NCBI RefSeq assembly: GCF_032884065.1
Contig: NW_027063627.1
Span: forward strand, 668,001-732,000
DNA from: Artemia franciscana
Lineage: Eukaryota; Arthropoda; Branchiopoda; Anostraca; Artemiidae
Direction: 5' to 3'
DNA: 64,000 bases
Below, piece by piece: positions 61,340 to 64,000 of this stretch. Each line of letters starts with the position of its first letter. Within the stretch, counting starts at the first letter, position 1. The notes under the pieces were generated by a model. The model had not been told where the DNA came from. It worked only from the letters and a program-made list of their open reading frames with translations, and made no database searches. The position numbers and the translations under genes were made by a program.

Positions 61340-61760
61340 AGTTCATACTTTAGCTTTGAAGCTGTGGGACCGTGTTATGTGTGTTCTCTCCCGCGTGTTT
61401 AAACCGGAGTATTTACAGTGGGGAGTTATTAACCCAGTAGTTTTAGATCATCGTGTTAAAGACGTATTCTTGGCTCTTGAAAGTATCAACAGCGGCAAAA
61501 AGACGCGAGTGGCTGTGGAAGGCAGGAACCAAAAGGCCAAGGCTGCGTTTTCTGTTCGGTGTCCGTCAACATTGTAGTGCTGCCGCCAAACACCTAACGT
61601 TGAAAATTCCCTCTACATATGAGGAAGACGTGCTGTTCCACATGAAATTCCTACTTCATTCTCTGAGAAAAGATCCTCTTACCATAGAAGGCACAACGTG
61701 TCACACACCAGTTGCCAATTGGTATTTATGCAGGAAGAGTGGCGTCTGATTCAGTTTTAA
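61340..61760 (+). pseudogene. Unidentified coding-like stretch in the TIR element
   Basis: It is GC-richer than its surroundings. One frame gives LWDRVMCVLSRVFKPEYLQW and VVLDHRVKDVFLALESIN and stops at 61575; an overlapping frame continues with LKIPSTYEEDVLFHMKFLLH and SLRKDPLTIEGTTCHTPVAN to a stop at 61747. If it was one protein, a frameshift lies near 61550. I do not recognise it; it could be a remnant of the element's own gene or captured host sequence. The lack of the aspartate-rich motifs of DDE transposases argues against a transposase core. Confidence 0.35.
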
Positions 61761-62116
61761 GATGGACCTAAAGGCCTATACGACCAACGAGTTGACATTT
61801 CTCTTCGTTGCCAAGGTTTAAAGTTTTTCAAAATTCCCTATTTCAAAATAATTTTTTTTATTCTAAAATAAATTAACGAACAAATAAACATTTAAATGGG
61901 GCTAAATCCATTTATTTAGACAACAAAAACAGGTACAAAAGCCTCAATATTTCGATCACATATACAGACGAGCGCTGAATATGTGATCGAAATATCTAGA
62001 CTTTTGTACCGGTTTCACTGTCTAAATAAACGGATTTAGCCCCATTTTAACGTTAATTTTGTTCGTCATAGAAAGGCAGTGTGGTCTGAGAGAATGATAC
62101 CTAATTTAAGGTGTTA

Positions 62117-62930
62117 CGTCGAAAATAAATTAACAGTTTGGTAAGAACTAATAAATTAAACCGAATATTGGATATATAATAATATTAATTGCTGGAAGCT
62201 CACCAGCTTAAGATTTTGTTTCACACAGGCCGGATTTAAAGCTTTGACGCCTCTAGGCCCAAGCGTTTTCGCCGGTCCCTTTTTGCAAGATTTTTGGTCC
62301 AAAATTTCAGGAATAGTGAAAGCCGCAGGGCCTAGTCGGCCTACCGGTAAATCCTGGTTTGGTTTCACTGCAATTTTCATTTTATTTTCAATGTTTTAAT
62401 AAGAATAAAATAAAATATTTGTGATTTAATTCTTTTTTGTAAAGCGCCAAATACGTAGTAGGCCTTGTACTTTCACCGTTAGAGAAACGGGCAATAACCA
62501 TAATCTTTTTTGTAGTGACGACACACTTCAGTATATAGACCATACTCCCTGAAAATGACCGCGGTCTAACAGCCAATCCTTAATCCAATTATTAGTTGTG
62601 CTTGAATTCTGTTCTTCCAATTATTATAGTAAAAAAAAAGTTAAACTAATTTTGCAGAACTTTGTAGCCACTTAAGTAATAGAATGATTATTCTAAGTAA
62701 TGATAATTGTCTTTTCCTACTATTAATATACGCACACGAGTCACCACCTCATTATCGAAGATTATTGACAATACTTTTTCCAATTTGGATTTTTCAGCTC
62801 CAAAGTTGTTATTATAGATGTATCAGTCCATTTTGGGATTTCAACAAGTCTTGAGGTTTGTATTCCCCCAAAGCCAGCACCAATAAGTTCCAAAGAGTCC
62901 AATACCCGTCTTTAGCCAGAATAACATTCA
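62117..62930. other. Intron sequence, nothing recognised
   Basis: Between the TIR element and a LINE fragment. No exon was recognised. Confidence 0.3.
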
Positions 62931-63260
62931 AGGGTTTAAGCAGGAAATTGCAGAAGTCGGTTGGAATAATTTGGTCGATCTTACGGATGATATAAATATG
63001 AGTTTTCAAGGATTTTATGATATGCTGATTTTGATAATGACATAGGCTTGCATGATGGCTCATTCGCCATCAAGGAAACAGAATCCTAAGAAACCATGGC
63101 TGTCACCTAGCTTGTTACGTTGTATTAATAAAAGAGATCAACTTCATAAGAAGTCCATAAATATGAAAATGATCCAATTTATTCAAGAATTTGTAAAAAC
63201 AATAGGAATGCCCTTAATAAACTACCGAAAAATGTCAAAAGAAATTTTTCGTTAATAAAT
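62931..63260 (+). mobile_element. LINE fragment between endonuclease and RT
   Basis: Two frames give WNNLVDLTDDINMSFQGFYD and then KPWLSPSLLRCINKRDQLHK. The block PW....LL..I..RD.L.K is typical of the linker ahead of the RT in jockey/CR1-like LINEs. It is truncated on both sides. Confidence 0.7.
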
Positions 63261-63489
63261 TCACTGAAACTTTTGGTAAAAACAGTAAAAATAGGACTTT
63301 GGAATTTTTCAGAAAATAGAGACTTTCTTAGGAACCACAGTGATTTTAGGGACCATTAGAGGCATTATGGACTAATGTACGACCCGTGATATCAGCCTGA
63401 TGAACCAAGATTGATATTATAAATTATAATCACATTAATTTCAAGAACTTTCGTTAATATATTTATTTCACAATGTTATAATGATAAAA

Positions 63490-63640
63490 AAAATCACTTA
63501 AAATATATATTGCTTTCAGTAAAGCGTGAAAGACAATCGCGTTATAATTGGGGTACAAGAGGGACGACTTACAAGCTAATATATCTATTAATTTCTTTTC
63601 ATTTTGAGTTTGAGTTGAACAGTAAATCTACAGCAAATTT
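63490..63640 (-). repeat. Repeat family B, inverted copy
   Basis: Its reverse complement matches 57570-57690: AACTCAAACTCAAAAT, TTGTACCCCAATTATAACGC, CTTTACTGAAAG. Confidence 0.65.
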
Positions 63641-63742
63641 CAAATACAGCATTTAGCTTCTGGTTTGACAATTACTAAGGGATGTAAATACAGTCGTTAC
63701 ATAACAAACCAAAAATAACAAAAGAAAAGAATAAAACCTTAC

Positions 63743-63969
63743 TTGAGTAACAAACGTTCGAGAAGATGAGTGACCAAGCAAGACACTTTCCAATTCCTTT
63801 TGTATCCTTTCAACAATTGAGTCTTCGTTAAGAAATCGGACTTCGTGCTTTGTAGGGTGAACATTAACGTCCAATGTCTGTGGCAGAAGATCTAAGGCCA
63901 TATAAACAAATGGATGAGCCCCCTTCGGTAAGATCCTTGCATAAACCAGTTCAAGGGCCCTTTTCAAAG
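63743..63969 (-). CDS. MLH1: DNA mismatch repair protein MLH1: first exon seen (gene continues beyond the window)
   Basis: MLH1 pairs with PMS2-type partners as MutL-alpha, a nuclear complex that licenses strand removal after mismatch recognition. This exon gives 75 residues: [40 protein letters not shown] and [20 protein letters not shown], ending [21 protein letters not shown] is the MutL-family signature at the end of the ATPase/transducer domain, and [11 protein letters not shown] matches the MLH1 branch. The acceptor CTCTGTTTCAG leaves two bases of a split codon, so an upstream exon must exist to the right of 63969. The donor is GTAAGG, phase 0. With the six exons to its left it gives about 410 residues with no stop. 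Confidence 0.96.
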
Positions 63970-64000
63970 CTGAAACAGAGGTAGTTTATTTGTTCAGTTG

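Larger units (their letters stand above)
59936..62114. mobile_element. 2.18-kb element with about 310-bp terminal inverted repeats
   Basis: The left end ACACCTTAAATTAGGTATCA and the right end TGATACCTAATTTAAGGTGT are exact inverses, and both are flanked by TA (59934-59935 and 62115-62116), as after insertion at a TA target. The inverted similarity continues to about 60246 and 61799. Each inverted repeat contains a palindrome of its own around GATCACATAT. TA duplication is typical of Tc1/mariner-like elements, but no transposase is seen, so the superfamily is open. Confidence 0.8.

Overview
This is animal nuclear DNA: AT-rich, with spliced genes that have GT-AG introns, and full of transposons and simple repeats. 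There are no bacterial operons, no CRISPR array and no rRNA. The mix of Helitrons with a 3' CTAG end, APE-type LINEs, a tRNA-derived SINE and long (TA)n tracts fits an invertebrate, and I would guess an arthropod such as a crustacean. The species cannot be fixed from the sequence alone.

Two host genes are recognisable, and their 3' ends face each other. On the + strand, three exons (5683-5901, 8234-8348, 14110-14324) encode the C-terminal 182 residues of a mitochondrial carrier of the SLC25A34/35 type; its 5' exons lie outside the window or were not recognised. On the - strand, seven exons between 63969 and 16233 encode about 410 C-terminal residues of the DNA mismatch-repair protein MLH1, ending in FERC. 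All six MLH1 exon junctions keep the reading frame. Its N-terminal ATPase exons lie beyond the right edge. The two stop codons are 1.9 kb apart.

The rest is intron or intergenic sequence filled with mobile DNA. (1) 1-5.2 kb: two copies of an abundant non-coding family ('family A') and a LINE 3' end. (2) 6.7-13.8 kb: two minus-strand Helitron derivatives in carrier introns, one holding a tRNA-like segment and one bordered by long (TA)n arrays. (3) 17.1-20.4 kb: a frameshifted APE/RT LINE in the last MLH1 intron. (4) 21.3-24.4 kb: family A plus a duplicated 350-bp repeat whose copies bracket an MLH1 exon. (5) 25.7-27.4 kb: a LINE ORF1 relic with CCHC knuckles. (6) 28.8-36.35 kb: family A copies and a tandem array. 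(7) 38.9-46.7 kb: a Helitron cluster of one large + copy, one short + copy, one short - copy and one large - copy, with two 3' ends facing each other. (8) 46.7-48.35 kb: a 280-290 bp tandem array. (9) 51-63.3 kb: LINE fragments, a SINE with target-site duplications, more family A, and a 2.18-kb element with about 310-bp terminal inverted repeats.

The strongest candidates for undescribed biology are family A, which has hairpin termini, terminal inversion and large foldback arms; the element at 59936-62114, whose inverted repeats are themselves palindromic; and the Helitron cluster, where several copies have lost the HUH nuclease core. All coordinates of repeats are read by eye and may be off by several bases; the exon borders were checked base by base for splice sites and phase.
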